A stretch of 64,000 bases of DNA. It comes from Halanaerobiales bacterium. Its GTDB lineage: Bacteria; Bacillota; Halanaerobiia; Halanaerobiales; Halanaerobiaceae. The DNA lies in NCBI GenBank assembly GCA_016278485.1, contig JADQBT010000010.1, positions 186,001-250,000 of the forward strand, given 5' to 3'. Below the pieces are notes generated by a model. It was not told the DNA's origin. It worked only from the letters and a program-made list of their open reading frames with translations, and did no database searches. Positions 21,144 to 29,887 of this stretch are shown here, piece by piece. Both the position numbers and the translations under genes were made by a program. Numbering within the stretch: the first letter of the stretch is position 1; each line of letters begins with the position of its first letter.

Positions 21144-21238
21144 CTTTTATCCCTTCGGTGTAATACTAATATCTAATATCTGTACCGCTTGGACCTGCCA
21201 GCTAAAAATGAGCTGCGGAAACCTAGGTACACTTCCCC
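21128..21238 (-). promoter_or_regulatory. PRPP riboswitch aptamer (ykkC subtype 2b)
   Basis: On the minus strand the region carries the ykkC-family landmarks in order: CTAGGTTTCCGC, a variable hairpin (CAGCTCATTTTTAGCTGG), GGTCCAAG, a second variable segment, then ACACCGAAGGGATAAAAG and GCCCAGGCGGGGAGG. This agrees closely with the PRPP riboswitches known upstream of purine genes in Thermoanaerobacter-type bacteria. PRPP binding is expected to prevent the overlapping terminator and turn the operon on. A ppGpp-type (2a) aptamer is the main alternative; the position after a guanine aptamer and before purE favours PRPP. Confidence 0.88.
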
Positions 21239-21305
21239 CATAGTCAGGTCATTTACGGTAACCTGGTAGAGACTTGTGGGCCATATTCCCACCGTTATAT
21301 GAGGT
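21235..21305 (-). promoter_or_regulatory. Guanine-class purine riboswitch aptamer
   Basis: Minus strand: P1 CCTC, the core ATATAA, P2 GTGGG/CCCAC, the core GTCTCTACC, P3 CAGGT/ACCTG with the loop CGTAAAT, then GACTATGG. The C in ACTATG is the specificity base for guanine/hypoxanthine; adenine aptamers have U there. The 3' strand of P1 (GGGG) runs directly into the 5' end of the PRPP aptamer. Confidence 0.95.
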
Positions 21306-21341
21306 CAATCTTTTTATATTTATTTGTCGAATTCAATTCAT

Positions 21342-21370
21342 ATAATACCAGAAGAGATTTTTAAAGTCAA
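21342..21370 (-). promoter_or_regulatory. Promoter of the pur operon
   Basis: Sigma-A type: TTGACT (21365-21370), 17-bp spacer, TATTAT (21342-21347). The -35 box begins 4 bp after the citXG stop codon. Transcription should start near 21335, about 30 nt before the guanine aptamer. Confidence 0.88.
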
Positions 21371-21373
21371 ATA

Positions 21374-22816
21374 CTATTTACTTGGTAATCTAAATAAAAT
21401 ATTCTTTAATTTATAAAAATATATAGAAACAATTAATAAATCTGCTGAACCACCTGGACTTAATTTATTTTCTTCCATATATTCTATCAACTTATTATAA
21501 TTGCATTTTCCTTTTTCAGTCTTAAATCCTCCCAAATCAAGAGTTTTTCGGGCTAAAGCTTTAATTTTTTTCAATTTGGAAATATTTCCTCTATATAAAA
21601 TATTAGTGTCATCTATTTTACTCATTAAAACTAATAATGTTTCAAGATAAGCTTTTTCCAAATTTTTATATTTATAAACCGCTTTCTTAAGTGCAGGTAA
21701 ACCATATTGAATAACTGAAGGGAAACCTGCTTCAGCTTCACCACGCGCACCATAAACTTTATAGCTCTTAAATACTTCTTCACCATGAGTATTTTCCAGT
21801 TTGCAAATTGACTTATTCTCTAATTCATTTTTTGTAATACCATTTAACCAATTAGCTGCAATCTCAGCAATATTATTGCTCAATAATTCCTCTCTTCCTT
21901 TTGGTTTAACAAAGAAATATCCTGTAGCAGCTGTAATAATTCCTAATGAAAAGATAACCCCCCGATGGGTGTTTACTCCTCCTGTAGATAAAAACATTTC
22001 TTCCTCTGCTTTTAGCCCTATCCCCTTCAATAATTCCATTGCCTGTTCGTTATTTGTATTGTTTTTAGCAATATACATTCCCTGTTTAGCAAACATCGAA
22101 AAAAAATTCTTTATTGCCTTTGCACTTTTTTTCATCATTAAATAATCCATGTCCTTATGGCTACCATTATTTAACTTATCAATTAACCCCGGTTTTGGAG
22201 ATGCTGATAATTCTTCCATTAATGCTTCATAAGCAATAATTTCAATTGATTTAATAAAATTTTCTTCAACAATTTTTTGCTTTTTTTGATAATTTTCCAT
22301 TTGCTTCTTCACATAATATTTCAACTCTTCATAAGAATGTTTCTGAAGTCTTCTACATAAATTTGCGTTAAGTTCACACAAATAGCATTTGCGCGCACTT
22401 AAACCTACTTTTTTTCTTGTAAGTGCTTCTCCCTTATAGTTGTATATATCTAAATCAAAAAATCGACCTAAATAATGATTTTCTTCAATATTAACTGTAA
22501 TTTTTTTCAAGTTTTGTGGATCTATTCTTGCTGCAATAAACTTTACAGGGCCGACTGAATTTTTGATCTTAATTTCCTTCAAACTAATAATATTATTTTT
22601 GAAAAAATTTATTTTTAATGCTCTAATTGATTCTTCAAATATTAATTTTACTATATTTCCATTTTTATTAGGACCAGGGTAATTAATTGTTATTGTTAAA
22701 AACGTAATATTACTTGCATCATATTTTGTTTCATTTAGCACATCATTGATAAATTTTTTTCTAAATATGATTCTTTCTTCTTTCTCTTTTAATAACTTCT
22801 GTATTATTTCATTCAT
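21374..22816 (-). CDS. citXG: CitX-CitG fusion: citrate lyase prosthetic-group synthesis and transfer
   Basis: A 480-aa fusion of two accessory enzymes. The N-terminal CitX domain (about 1-175; GRFFDLDIYN, RKVGLSARKCYLC, CRRLQKHSYEEL) transfers the phosphoribosyl-dephospho-CoA group to apo-CitD. The C-terminal CitG domain (about 190-480; SASPKPGLIDKLNNGSHKDMD, TGGVNTHRG, YGARGEAEAGFPS, LSPGGSADLL) makes the triphosphoribosyl-dephospho-CoA precursor. Last gene of the LacI operon, one base after citF. No terminator follows before the pur promoter. Confidence 0.92.
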   Translation of the reverse strand: MNEIIQKLLKEKEERIIFRKKFINDVLNETKYDASNITFLTITINYPGPNKNGNIVKLIFEESIRALKINFFKNNIISLKEIKIKNSVGPVKFIAARIDPQNLKKITVNIEENHYLGRFFDLDIYNYKGEALTRKKVGLSARKCYLCELNANLCRRLQKHSYEELKYYVKKQMENYQKKQKIVEENFIKSIEIIAYEALMEELSASPKPGLIDKLNNGSHKDMDYLMMKKSAKAIKNFFSMFAKQGMYIAKNNTNNEQAMELLKGIGLKAEEEMFLSTGGVNTHRGVIFSLGIITAATGYFFVKPKGREELLSNNIAEIAANWLNGITKNELENKSICKLENTHGEEVFKSYKVYGARGEAEAGFPSVIQYGLPALKKAVYKYKNLEKAYLETLLVLMSKIDDTNILYRGNISKLKKIKALARKTLDLGGFKTEKGKCNYNKLIEYMEENKLSPGGSADLLIVSIYFYKLKNILFRLPSK

Positions 22817-24277
22817 TTATAATTCTTCTCCATAAATTACATCTATTAAAGAACCATCACGATATTCAACAAGACCTACAACTTTACCAGTATGGTTAAC
22901 CTCTTCGGGTTTACCAGTTAGTTCAATGACTTCATCATAAATTCTATTAATTTTTTTCAAATTTATTTTTGAATTTGTTTTTAATTGATCTAACAAATCT
23001 TTTCGTGCTGGATTAACTGCTACACCTCTTTCAGTAACTAATATATCTATTGTATGGCCCGGAGTGACTATTGTTTTTACCTGCTCTGTAATACTTGGAA
23101 TTCTACCTCTGTATGATGGAGCTGTTACAATGCTTACTTTCGCTCCTGCTGCAGTATCACTATGTCCACCTATTGCTCCATAGAAATCACCATTAGCTGC
23201 TGTTAGAACATTTACATTAAAATTTAAATCGATTTCCAAAGCACTTAATACGACAAAATCAAGATAATTAACTAAAGCCCTTTTATTGAAAGGACTTGCA
23301 TATGTAACTGCATCTATTTCCTGATGATGAACATTATTTTTTAGGGATTCAATAGCATCTGGATGAAATGTTTGTGTATCATAAATTTTATTAAATAAAC
23401 CCTTTTTTAACATATTCACATGATCAGCTGTTACTCCACCAAGTAAAAAATTCCCCTTTATTTTTTTATTTATCATAAAATTTTCAATAAATGAATTAAC
23501 ACCTAAAGATATACTACCAGAACCTGTCTGCAATGAATAACCATCTTTAAAGTTTTCTAAACTTATAATAACCTCAGCTACTTGTCGTGCAATACTTAAG
23601 TCTCTCGTATTACTCTGTTGGCGTAATGAACCAGTAGCTATCTTATTTGACTCACCTATTTTATCAATTTGAACAATGTAATCAACATGTTTCTGTGGTA
23701 TAGAAACAATTTCTAAAGGTCTTGAAGCTATTTTTTCCACTACAGCAATTACTGTTTTAGCATAAGTTGCATCAACCTTTGCATATCCCAGTGAACCACA
23801 GATGGATTTACCTAAAACACCATTAATATTTCCAAATTGATCCGCAATAGAAGCTGCAATAAATGCTATATCAACTTTTATTCTACCGCTTGCAATTGCT
23901 GCCGCTCTACCACCATGAGAATAAAATACCACTGGATGATCCATTATACCTTTTTTAATTAATTTACCTAATTTTCCCCTCAAACCTGTTGTATAAATTT
24001 TATTTATTACACCATTTTTTATATGGTTTCCAAGTTTATGATGATTTCTTAAAGAAGTTACAACTAAAATTAAATCTTTTAATCCTTTTTCTGCTAGAAG
24101 ATCCATAACCATATTTAAAAGCAAATCACCATCACGATAATGATGGTGAAAAGATATTGTCATACCATCCTTTATTTCAGATCTTTCGATTGCTTCAGAG
24201 AGGTTTTTAAAAATAATTGACTCTTGGTTTTTTAGAATATCTTTTTTTTGGAAGAGATTATACCCATAATTATGCAT
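22817..24277 (-). CDS. citF: Citrate lyase alpha subunit (citrate:acyl-ACP transferase)
   Basis: Family I CoA-transferase-like subunit, 486 aa, that exchanges acetyl for citryl on the CitD prosthetic group. N-terminal block ITISFHHHYRDGD-like (TISFHHHYRDGD), plus YSHGGRAAAIASGRI and the C-terminal VTERGVAVNPAR. It is a little shorter than the roughly 500-510 aa enterobacterial proteins, with no obvious gap. Two bases separate it from citE. Confidence 0.94.
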   Translation of the reverse strand: MHNYGYNLFQKKDILKNQESIIFKNLSEAIERSEIKDGMTISFHHHYRDGDLLLNMVMDLLAEKGLKDLILVVTSLRNHHKLGNHIKNGVINKIYTTGLRGKLGKLIKKGIMDHPVVFYSHGGRAAAIASGRIKVDIAFIAASIADQFGNINGVLGKSICGSLGYAKVDATYAKTVIAVVEKIASRPLEIVSIPQKHVDYIVQIDKIGESNKIATGSLRQQSNTRDLSIARQVAEVIISLENFKDGYSLQTGSGSISLGVNSFIENFMINKKIKGNFLLGGVTADHVNMLKKGLFNKIYDTQTFHPDAIESLKNNVHHQEIDAVTYASPFNKRALVNYLDFVVLSALEIDLNFNVNVLTAANGDFYGAIGGHSDTAAGAKVSIVTAPSYRGRIPSITEQVKTIVTPGHTIDILVTERGVAVNPARKDLLDQLKTNSKINLKKINRIYDEVIELTGKPEEVNHTGKVVGLVEYRDGSLIDVIYGEEL

Positions 24278-24279
24278 TA

Positions 24280-25161
24280 TTACTTAATAACCTCCCTTTT
24301 TTCATATTTATTAATAATTTCTTTTGCCCTATTTAAAATTGGTAAATCAACCATTTTTCCTTTTACTGCAATTACACCTTTACCAAACTCTTCAGCTTGA
24401 CTAGCTTGCCTAACAATTTCCTTAGCATCTTCAATCTCTTCTTGCGATGGTGTGAAGACATGATTTACAATATCAACTTGCCGCGGATGAATTACTGCTT
24501 TGCCTGTAAATCCGAGTTCTTTACTTTGTAGTGTTTCTTTCTTTAAACCGTTCAAATCATTAAAATCACTAAAAACAGTATCTATTGCATTTATTTTATA
24601 TGCTGCTGCCACAAGAGCGATTTTGGATCTAGTTAAAAACAACTCTCTGCCTAAAGATGTTCTTTTTATTCCCATATCTGTTGTCAAATCTTCAGCTCCA
24701 AGTGTCAAGGCAGAAAGACGTTCAGAAGAAGCCACTATCTTTTCAAGATTGAGGACACCTTTTGCTGTCTCTATCATAGCCATGATTTCAATAAAACCTG
24801 GTTGCAAATTAGCTTTGCGTTCTAATTTAGTAATTAACTTGTCTATTTTTATAATTTGTTCTTTAGTTTCTATTTTTGGAATTCTAATTATATCTGGACC
24901 AATGGGGACAATTGACTTCAAATCTTTTAAGCCAAATTTAGAATCCAAAGAATTTATTCGAACGGCAATTTCAGTATTATTAAAATTTAAAGAATTTAAA
25001 GCTTCAATCAATAGCTCCCGTGCAGCATCTTTTTCAGAAATAGCTATTGAATCCTCTAAATCAAATAAGATAGTGTCAGCTCCATAAATAAAAGCATCTT
25101 GTATCATAGCAGGGTTATTTGCAGGTATATAGAGCATTGATCTTCTTAACTTGTTATTCAT
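24280..25161 (-). CDS. citE: Citrate lyase beta subunit (citryl-ACP lyase)
   Basis: HpcH/HpaI aldolase-type TIM barrel, 293 aa, splitting citryl-ACP into oxaloacetate and acetyl-ACP. Motifs: RRSMLYIPANNPAM at the N-terminus, ILFDLEDSIA with Mg ligands, IEIMAMIETAKGVLN and GAEDLTTDMG, and FTGKAVIHPRQ near the end. The ATG overlaps the end of citD by 8 bp. Malyl-CoA lyase-type CitE homologues look similar, but the neighbours fix the assignment. Confidence 0.94.
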   Translation of the reverse strand: MNNKLRRSMLYIPANNPAMIQDAFIYGADTILFDLEDSIAISEKDAARELLIEALNSLNFNNTEIAVRINSLDSKFGLKDLKSIVPIGPDIIRIPKIETKEQIIKIDKLITKLERKANLQPGFIEIMAMIETAKGVLNLEKIVASSERLSALTLGAEDLTTDMGIKRTSLGRELFLTRSKIALVAAAYKINAIDTVFSDFNDLNGLKKETLQSKELGFTGKAVIHPRQVDIVNHVFTPSQEEIEDAKEIVRQASQAEEFGKGVIAVKGKMVDLPILNRAKEIINKYEKREVIK

Positions 25162-25438
25162 TTAGAGAACACTCCTTAAGTGCCCGCAATATTGCTGTTT
25201 TAGTTCTTGCTCTAATTGCATAATCGAGTGCACCTTTATCATTAGCCATTACCTTTATATTTTCAATTTCAAACTCTTTAATTGTATCTCTAATTACTTT
25301 TTTAATCTTGCTTCCAAATAATTCTTCTACATCGCTTACTAGTTCAATTATAATTCCTTTTTCTTTAGCCGGACTTACAGTAATCATAATATCAGATGAT
25401 TCCATTGAGCCTGAACTTGCTGTTTTATTTATCTTCAT
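25154..25438 (-). CDS. citD: Citrate lyase acyl carrier protein (gamma subunit)
   Basis: 94-aa carrier protein. Numbered from the ATG at 25438 (GGAG 8 nt upstream), Ser14 in SMESSDIMITV sits where the phosphoribosyl-dephospho-CoA is attached in characterised CitD proteins. The frame extends to a GTG at 25447, which is less likely because the ribosome site would be lost. Confidence 0.93.
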   Translation of the reverse strand: MKINKTASSGSMESSDIMITVSPAKEKGIIIELVSDVEELFGSKIKKVIRDTIKEFEIENIKVMANDKGALDYAIRARTKTAILRALKECSLNE

Positions 25439-26465
25439 TCTGATCACTCCAAAACTTTAAATAATCCCAAGTTGTTCTGGATACTAAGCTCTTAATTTGA
25501 TCTAATTTATCTTCTTTTAATAACTTTCTTACTCTTGAGGCACTTATAGGAATACCTTTCATTTCAATTCGTTGAATTTCAATCAGATCGACTCCATATT
25601 GAGGTAAAATATTTTTTAACTGTTGATTATAAATTGCAGTGACAACTGAATTTGGTTCAGTTCCTACATATCTTCGCTTAATACCCAAACTTCTAGCAAA
25701 ATATTTACCAAATAAATGAGCGTCCAATTGAGCATACAACCTTATGCTTTCTTTCTCTTGATCTTCAGATAAAAAATATTTTGGAAATGTAGAATATGAA
25801 AGTATATAATTACCACTTGGTACTACAATAACATTGTCTTTACCGGCAACCACTTTTTGAAGTAAGTTGCGCCTCTCTTTTGCAGAAAATAAAGATTTAT
25901 CCTCAGAAAGTATAAAAATTATTACTAATTGATTATTTCTACTTGCTTTTTCTATTAAATAACTATGACCTTTAGTTACAGGATTACAGTTCATTACTAA
26001 CGAAGCAATTTTTCCTTGTTCATACTTTTTCTTTGCATTAAATGATGTAATCTTGCTATTTATTATGTTTATGTAATCTTCTATTTTAGATATACCATCT
26101 TCCAACAAAACTGGATATTTACCAACACCAACTAATTCATTAAATCCTAGATTTTCTAATAAAGGAACCTGATTTCGATGTGCATAAACAAAATAATTTT
26201 TTCTTTCACGCCTTATCAGAAATGCCTTTAAACGTGAGATAACAATACTCATTAATCCTTGTTTTTGATAATTTGGATCAACTGCAAGACATTTTATAAT
26301 ATTTCCATCTAATGAACCAGTAGCAACTAGTTTATTTTGTTCTTTAACTAGTAAAGTAATATCTAAATTTTTTTCTGGTTTGAGTCCAACTTTTCTTAAT
26401 AAAGCTTTCCAACTGTAATCATTATAATTAGGTTTAATAAAATTAATCTTAATATTCCACAACAT
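25425..26465 (-). CDS. citC: [Citrate (pro-3S)-lyase] ligase
   Basis: Acetylates the CitD prosthetic group with ATP and acetate to activate the lyase, 346 aa. It has an N-terminal GNAT-like domain (about 1-130; CLAVDPNYQKQGLMSIVI) and a C-terminal nucleotidyltransferase domain with NPVTKGHSYLIEKA (HxGH-type motif) and ISASRVRKLLKE. The ATG at 26465 has AGGTGG 5 nt upstream; the upstream GTG lies inside that site. First of the five cit genes, 22 bp after an ARH gene. Confidence 0.93.
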   Translation of the reverse strand: MLWNIKINFIKPNYNDYSWKALLRKVGLKPEKNLDITLLVKEQNKLVATGSLDGNIIKCLAVDPNYQKQGLMSIVISRLKAFLIRRERKNYFVYAHRNQVPLLENLGFNELVGVGKYPVLLEDGISKIEDYINIINSKITSFNAKKKYEQGKIASLVMNCNPVTKGHSYLIEKASRNNQLVIIFILSEDKSLFSAKERRNLLQKVVAGKDNVIVVPSGNYILSYSTFPKYFLSEDQEKESIRLYAQLDAHLFGKYFARSLGIKRRYVGTEPNSVVTAIYNQQLKNILPQYGVDLIEIQRIEMKGIPISASRVRKLLKEDKLDQIKSLVSRTTWDYLKFWSDQNEDK

Positions 26466-26487
26466 TTTAACCACCTGATTTTGTTAT

Positions 26488-27468
26488 CTAGATTAAAACA
26501 GATAAGTCTTTTGCTACTTCAATTAAATCTAAACTAGACGTAAATTCCAAACATGTACCAGTTGGAAACCTTGTTTTTTCCTTCCATCTTTCCGGTATTT
26601 TGTCCGCACCATTAATGGCTCCATTTAGAGCGCCCACTACTGCACCAATTGTATCTGCATCACGACCAAAATTACCCGCATATATTACACCTTTTTTAAA
26701 GTTTCCTTTCGACAATTTGAATAAAGCAAAAGCCTGAGAAATAGCTTCTGGTACTGCAGCCTTGTATTTAGTCCAAAGTTCTGTATGTAAAGGTGTCCAA
26801 GCACTTTCAAGAGAATCTGACTCTTCAACAATATTAAGAGCTTTTTCAAATGTATATCTAAACCAAGAATCCTCTGGAATAACCTGGCGTGCTGCATCAA
26901 TTATTTCTTCAACACTACCATTCACCATTGCAATAGATACTGCTGCCGCTACTGCCTGTGCACCCCAAATACCATCTCTCCAATGACTGATGGATGCATC
27001 TATCTTTGCCAGTTCAGCAGCTCTTGCCGGGTCTCCAGCACAAATAATTCCAACTGGTGCGATTCTCATAGCGGCACCATCACTCATATAATGTGAATTA
27101 TATTTTCCTGTCAAAGGAGGAGTTAAACCTCTTTTTAAATTCATAGCTGCTTCAATTTCACTAGCTCCTCCCCTATAATATTCATCCTGTGGAACTACAT
27201 ATTCTAGCCAAGCTTTTTTCACAGCCTCATTAGTAAGCAAACCCTTATTTTCAATTAATGTTAATGCTGTTAACAAACTAAATTCTGTGTCATCTGTACT
27301 CCAAGAATCATTTTCATCAAAATCCATTGTTATTCCGTATCTCTTATGATTTTTATCTGTACGAGAAGCATCTCCAAAAGAATCTCCAATTGCTTGCCCA
27401 ATTAAAGCTCCCAAAGATTTATCCAATTTAAGCTCTTTATTATTTTTAATATCTTCTTGAGTTATCAA
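26488..27468 (-). CDS. ADP-ribosylglycohydrolase family protein, short type (ARH copy 4 of operon)
   Basis: 326-aa protein of the ADP-ribosylglycohydrolase/DraG fold, a dinuclear Mg enzyme family that hydrolyses N- or O-glycosidic bonds at the ribosyl anomeric carbon. Metal motifs look intact: GQAIGDSFGD (N-terminus), STDDTE (Asp59, Asp60) and FGRDADTIGAVVGA (Asp270, Asp272). In an operon with a sugar importer and ribokinase, a small-molecule ribosyl hydrolase is more likely than a protein de-ADP-ribosylase; this is inference. E. coli YegU, beside a nucleoside transporter and sugar kinase, is a comparable case. Confidence 0.85.
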   Translation of the reverse strand: MITQEDIKNNKELKLDKSLGALIGQAIGDSFGDASRTDKNHKRYGITMDFDENDSWSTDDTEFSLLTALTLIENKGLLTNEAVKKAWLEYVVPQDEYYRGGASEIEAAMNLKRGLTPPLTGKYNSHYMSDGAAMRIAPVGIICAGDPARAAELAKIDASISHWRDGIWGAQAVAAAVSIAMVNGSVEEIIDAARQVIPEDSWFRYTFEKALNIVEESDSLESAWTPLHTELWTKYKAAVPEAISQAFALFKLSKGNFKKGVIYAGNFGRDADTIGAVVGALNGAINGADKIPERWKEKTRFPTGTCLEFTSSLDLIEVAKDLSVLI

Positions 27469-27492
27469 TTATTACACCTCATTTAAATGTCT

Positions 27493-28815
27493 TTAAATTA
27501 AGTTAATAGTTCTTTGCGCCAGTTCATCTATGTTCATGTTATCAAAACCTTTCAAACTACTTCTAACTCGATTTTGTAATGGGTCTATCCATTTTTTATT
27601 TATTTTGTCATAACCTAACAAAGTACCCATTATGGCACCTACAGTAGCACCATTACAATCGGTGTCCCATCCCCCCATAACTACATTAGTTATCGCTTTA
27701 CTATAATCATTATTTGAATAAATAATAGCTGCTACTAGTAGTGCTGCATTATTAATCGTATGTACCCAATTATAATCTCCATACTTATTATGCAATAAGT
27801 TAACGGCCTCTTCCCAGATAGAAGTCTTATTGGGTAAATCCAAAGAAAACCTGATTGCTTCTGCAAGTTTGCTTTCTTGCGGAATTCTTGATAAGCCTAT
27901 TTTTATAGCCTCTAAGGGATCATTTACCACAAAAGAGGAAGCTAAAACGGCGGCCACAAATAATGCACCATAAACTCCATTATTGCGATGTGTAAAAATT
28001 GCATCACGCCAAGCTAGTTCAACAGCCCTATCAGGATCTCCAGGTGACACCCATCCCCAAAGATCTGCTCTAATTTGTGCCCCAATCCATTCTTTATAAG
28101 GATTATAATATTCTCCAGCTTTTTCAACTGGTACAGAATTAAGAACATTTAAATAAGCCACTCTTTCAGCAGTAAAAAGCGACAAAACTGGCAAGCTCTC
28201 TAACCAACTTGTAGCTAACTCATCTAGGGTAAAATCAAACCCATATTTTTCGATAATATATAAGTTTAACATAGTGAAATTTATATCGTCATCTTCTGGC
28301 ATAGCAATTATATTTTCCTTTAAACTTTCTTTACCTCCATATTTATTCCAAGGATATTTTTTTAAAAATTTTGACGGTACATTTCTACCTGTAAAATAAT
28401 CATTCAAAGGCCAACAATTATTATAATGAAGTAATTCATTGATGGCCTCCCGATTCATTTTTTCTACTGGTTTACCAAGTAAACAACCGGCGATTCTTCC
28501 ATACCATCCTCCAAATATTTTGTTCTTTAATTCATCCTTATTTATGCTTTGATTTGGTGGTACATATGACCCTGTTATTTTTTTGAGCTTAGCTAATCCT
28601 ACAGATGCTTCATAAGTAAAATCCTTTTTTATATTTATTTCATTTAATTCACTTAGAATTTCAAAGGCTTTTCTTCTTAACACAATTAAGTCTTTAGTTG
28701 AACTCTTAAATAACTCCCATTTATTTTCAAATAATTCAACATCTACTCCTAAATTTTTTAACTCTTTAAAAGCATAATCAATTTTATCTTCAGGATTAAC
28801 ATAAGTTACCTTCAC
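27493..28815 (-). CDS. ADP-ribosylglycohydrolase family protein, long type (ARH copy 3)
   Basis: 440 aa with a roughly 95-residue N-terminal extension before the ARH core (KIFGGWYGRIAGCLLGKPVE at about 99-118). The acidic motif is EDDDINFT (174-181) and the C-terminal motif GGWDTDCNGATVGA (Asp384, Asp386). The Cys-Asn after DTD and the extension are shared with the distant ARH gene at 56667, so the two form a subfamily. The GTG start at 28815 has GGAGG 8 nt upstream; the upstream ATG codons would lie inside the previous gene. The extension resembles no domain I can name. Confidence 0.83.
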   Translation of the reverse strand: MKVTYVNPEDKIDYAFKELKNLGVDVELFENKWELFKSSTKDLIVLRRKAFEILSELNEINIKKDFTYEASVGLAKLKKITGSYVPPNQSINKDELKNKIFGGWYGRIAGCLLGKPVEKMNREAINELLHYNNCWPLNDYFTGRNVPSKFLKKYPWNKYGGKESLKENIIAMPEDDDINFTMLNLYIIEKYGFDFTLDELATSWLESLPVLSLFTAERVAYLNVLNSVPVEKAGEYYNPYKEWIGAQIRADLWGWVSPGDPDRAVELAWRDAIFTHRNNGVYGALFVAAVLASSFVVNDPLEAIKIGLSRIPQESKLAEAIRFSLDLPNKTSIWEEAVNLLHNKYGDYNWVHTINNAALLVAAIIYSNNDYSKAITNVVMGGWDTDCNGATVGAIMGTLLGYDKINKKWIDPLQNRVRSSLKGFDNMNIDELAQRTINLI

Positions 28816-29887
28816 TAGATTCACCTCCATTTTGAAAGGTGGTGTAATTATCTTCACCTAAAGAAGCAAGGTTGTTGATTAATTTGATATAATTTATATT
28901 TTTTAAATTAGGTATAGCAATACCCTTTAATTTTTCAACTTTGTTATACCAAATATTTGGAATTTCATTATCTCCCAGATATGCACCTAGAAGAGCTCCT
29001 ACCATTGCTGGAACAGAATCTGCAGTTCTTGCAAGTGAAGCGGAAGCAAATAAGGTCTCTGAAAAATTTTCAGAACCAGCTTTAAATAAAGCTAGCGCAA
29101 TAGGTAATGTTTCTGGTGCCGATGTTCCATAACTATATATATTTTCTATTAAATCATCTGCTAAAATAGGTACTAAAGAAAAAACATCAACATTAGATGC
29201 AATTTCCAAAGCTTTTATAGTATTTCGATGTAACCAACTTAACTCATCTATTTCTTTGAGCCCTACACTTATAGCTTCATCAATAGTTCCATCATCCACT
29301 AAAACTGAGATAATCGCTGCCAATGCTTTTGCTGCTTCCAATCCATCAAATGAATTTGTTACTTCTACTTCTTTTTGACAAGCTAAAGCAGCCTTTATGG
29401 GTTTTCCAGCTAATAATACACCATAAGGAATTGCGCGTGGACAACCAGAATCATCAAAATAATGTGGGTTGTCTTTACCTGTTATGGGTGGTACTTTCCC
29501 ACTTTTTAGATTTTTTATGGCAGATCTAATACTTATACTTCCTTTAATGTTATCTTCATTTTTGACTAATTGTCTCCAATTGTCTAAGATAATATTTTTG
29601 TCAGGTTGCTTTTGACATGAAATTATTAATTGTGCACTAAAACTTGCCCATTCAGTATCATCTGCTGGACCAATTTTAAAAGAGGACTGAGATCTATTTA
29701 GTGAAAAAGGAACCGACGGTCTAATAATTTTATGAATTTCTGCTTCATCTTCAATCTCTCTACGTAGTCTCCTTGTCCAATCTGGTAATAAGTGTCCTCT
29801 CTGAAAAAGAGCTGGCCAACTTATTGCATCCCCAACAGCTAAACCCAACATACAGCCTAGTGCTTTACTTCTATTATAGACCATCAT
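28796..29887 (-). CDS. ADP-ribosylglycohydrolase family protein with degenerate metal site (ARH copy 2)
   Basis: 363-aa short-type ARH protein. The N-terminal motifs are present (MLGLAVGDAISWPA; GPADDTEW, Asp76-Asp77), but the C-terminal motif reads LARTADSVPAMVGA: Thr288 (codon 29024-29026) replaces the first metal-binding Asp, while Asp290 remains. It also has an unusual insertion rich in Arg and Glu (about 35-65). It may be catalytically weak, have altered metal use, or act as a partner of its intact neighbours. It overlaps the preceding ARH gene by 14 bp with a good AAAGGGGGA ribosome site. Confidence 0.8.
   Translation of the reverse strand: MMVYNRSKALGCMLGLAVGDAISWPALFQRGHLLPDWTRRLRREIEDEAEIHKIIRPSVPFSLNRSQSSFKIGPADDTEWASFSAQLIISCQKQPDKNIILDNWRQLVKNEDNIKGSISIRSAIKNLKSGKVPPITGKDNPHYFDDSGCPRAIPYGVLLAGKPIKAALACQKEVEVTNSFDGLEAAKALAAIISVLVDDGTIDEAISVGLKEIDELSWLHRNTIKALEIASNVDVFSLVPILADDLIENIYSYGTSAPETLPIALALFKAGSENFSETLFASASLARTADSVPAMVGALLGAYLGDNEIPNIWYNKVEKLKGIAIPNLKNINYIKLINNLASLGEDNYTTFQNGGESSEGNLC

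Noticed and set aside
24500-25087. 195-codon open frame on the plus strand, opposite citE
   Set aside because: It is antisense to a gene with clear family motifs, has no ribosome site and its translation has no recognisable pattern.
28941-29529. Plus-strand frames inside the ARH cluster
   Set aside because: Antisense to intact ARH genes, with low-complexity translations and no ribosome sites.
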